Source: Planctomycetota bacterium
Lineage (GTDB): Bacteria > Planctomycetota > UBA1135 > UBA2386
Direction of reading: 5' to 3'
DNA: 64,000 nucleotides
NCBI GenBank assembly: GCA_016794565.1
Contig: JAEUHQ010000061.1
Location: 1-64,000 of the forward strand
The position numbers and the translations under genes were made by a program. Position 1 is the first letter of the stretch, and every line of letters begins with the position of its first letter. Shown one piece after another: positions 63,930-64,000 of the stretch. The notes beneath the pieces were generated by a model. That model saw nothing but the letters and a program-made list of their open reading frames with translations, ran no database searches and was not told where the DNA came from.

Positions 63930-64000
63930 CGCGGGCCGAAGAGCGTACGCTGCCGACGAAGGGACGCCACTGCCCTTGCACCGCCTCGCCGCCGCGGCAC

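Overview
The window is very GC-rich bacterial chromosome, almost fully coding, with strong G/C preference at third codon positions. The best lineage marker is the small basic protein at 59959..60249, which matches the conserved small basic protein of the Planctomycetota/Verrucomicrobiota/Chlamydiota (PVC) group. It sits with many long secreted or lipoprotein-anchored proteins, large TPR and HEAT-repeat proteins and several thioredoxin-fold proteins. I infer a member of Planctomycetota, probably a deep-branching one with an outer membrane (Mla-type lipid transporter, LpxH-like hydrolase, lipoproteins). No phage, insertion sequence or CRISPR array is visible; this is core and lineage-specific chromosome.

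Layout. 1..1750: the end of a secreted protein gene, a small membrane protein, a poorly coding stretch flanked by two diverged copies of a structured repeat, and the initiator tRNA. 1909..5584: a translationally coupled signalling operon (HDOD response regulator, membrane-anchored thioredoxin-like protein, membrane histidine kinase). 5776..14264: secreted or surface proteins (glyoxalase-fold protein, metallo-beta-lactamase-fold lipoprotein, nidogen-like protein, metallopeptidase with PA14-like and carbohydrate-binding-like modules, membrane protein, trypsin-like protease). 14318..19522: HEAT-repeat protein, tyrosyl-tRNA synthetase, cysteine-less thioredoxin-fold protein. 19751..29336: a minus-strand series including lipoprotein, ribosomal protein S1, acyltransferase, cytidylate kinase, LpxH-like hydrolase, glycosidase-like secreted protein, NtrC-type regulator and degenerate GGDEF protein. 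29337..29968 is the largest gene-free gap and carries a strong terminator.

29969..40877: small membrane protein, ribosomal protein bL28, redoxin-like/TPR protein, the Mla-type ABC lipid-transport operon with its auxiliary lipoprotein, and two tandem TPR lipoproteins. 40917..47069: NRDE protein, MFS transporter, unknown secreted protein, anti-sigma/ECF sigma pair and a Cys-motif small protein. 47080..51511: feoAB behind a Fur-like palindrome, with polynucleotide phosphorylase divergent. 51570..57822: DUF1579 protein, two methyltransferases, DUF2058 protein, PilZ, CheY-like receiver, and two secreted proteins. 57879..63929: QueE, aminotransferase, PVC small basic protein, SPOR-like membrane protein and a TPR-bearing GT-C glycosyltransferase-like protein.

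How the genes work together. Eleven neighbouring gene pairs share an ATGA or GTGA stop/start overlap and another shares TGATG, which makes operon assignments unusually firm. Recurring themes are envelope lipid traffic (Mla operon, LpxH-like, PlsC-like), c-di-GMP or two-component style signalling (PilZ, degenerate GGDEF, HDOD regulator, NtrC, CheY), RNA metabolism (pnp, rpsA, tyrS, cmk) and a striking number of proteins that keep an enzyme fold but have lost or changed the signature catalytic residues.
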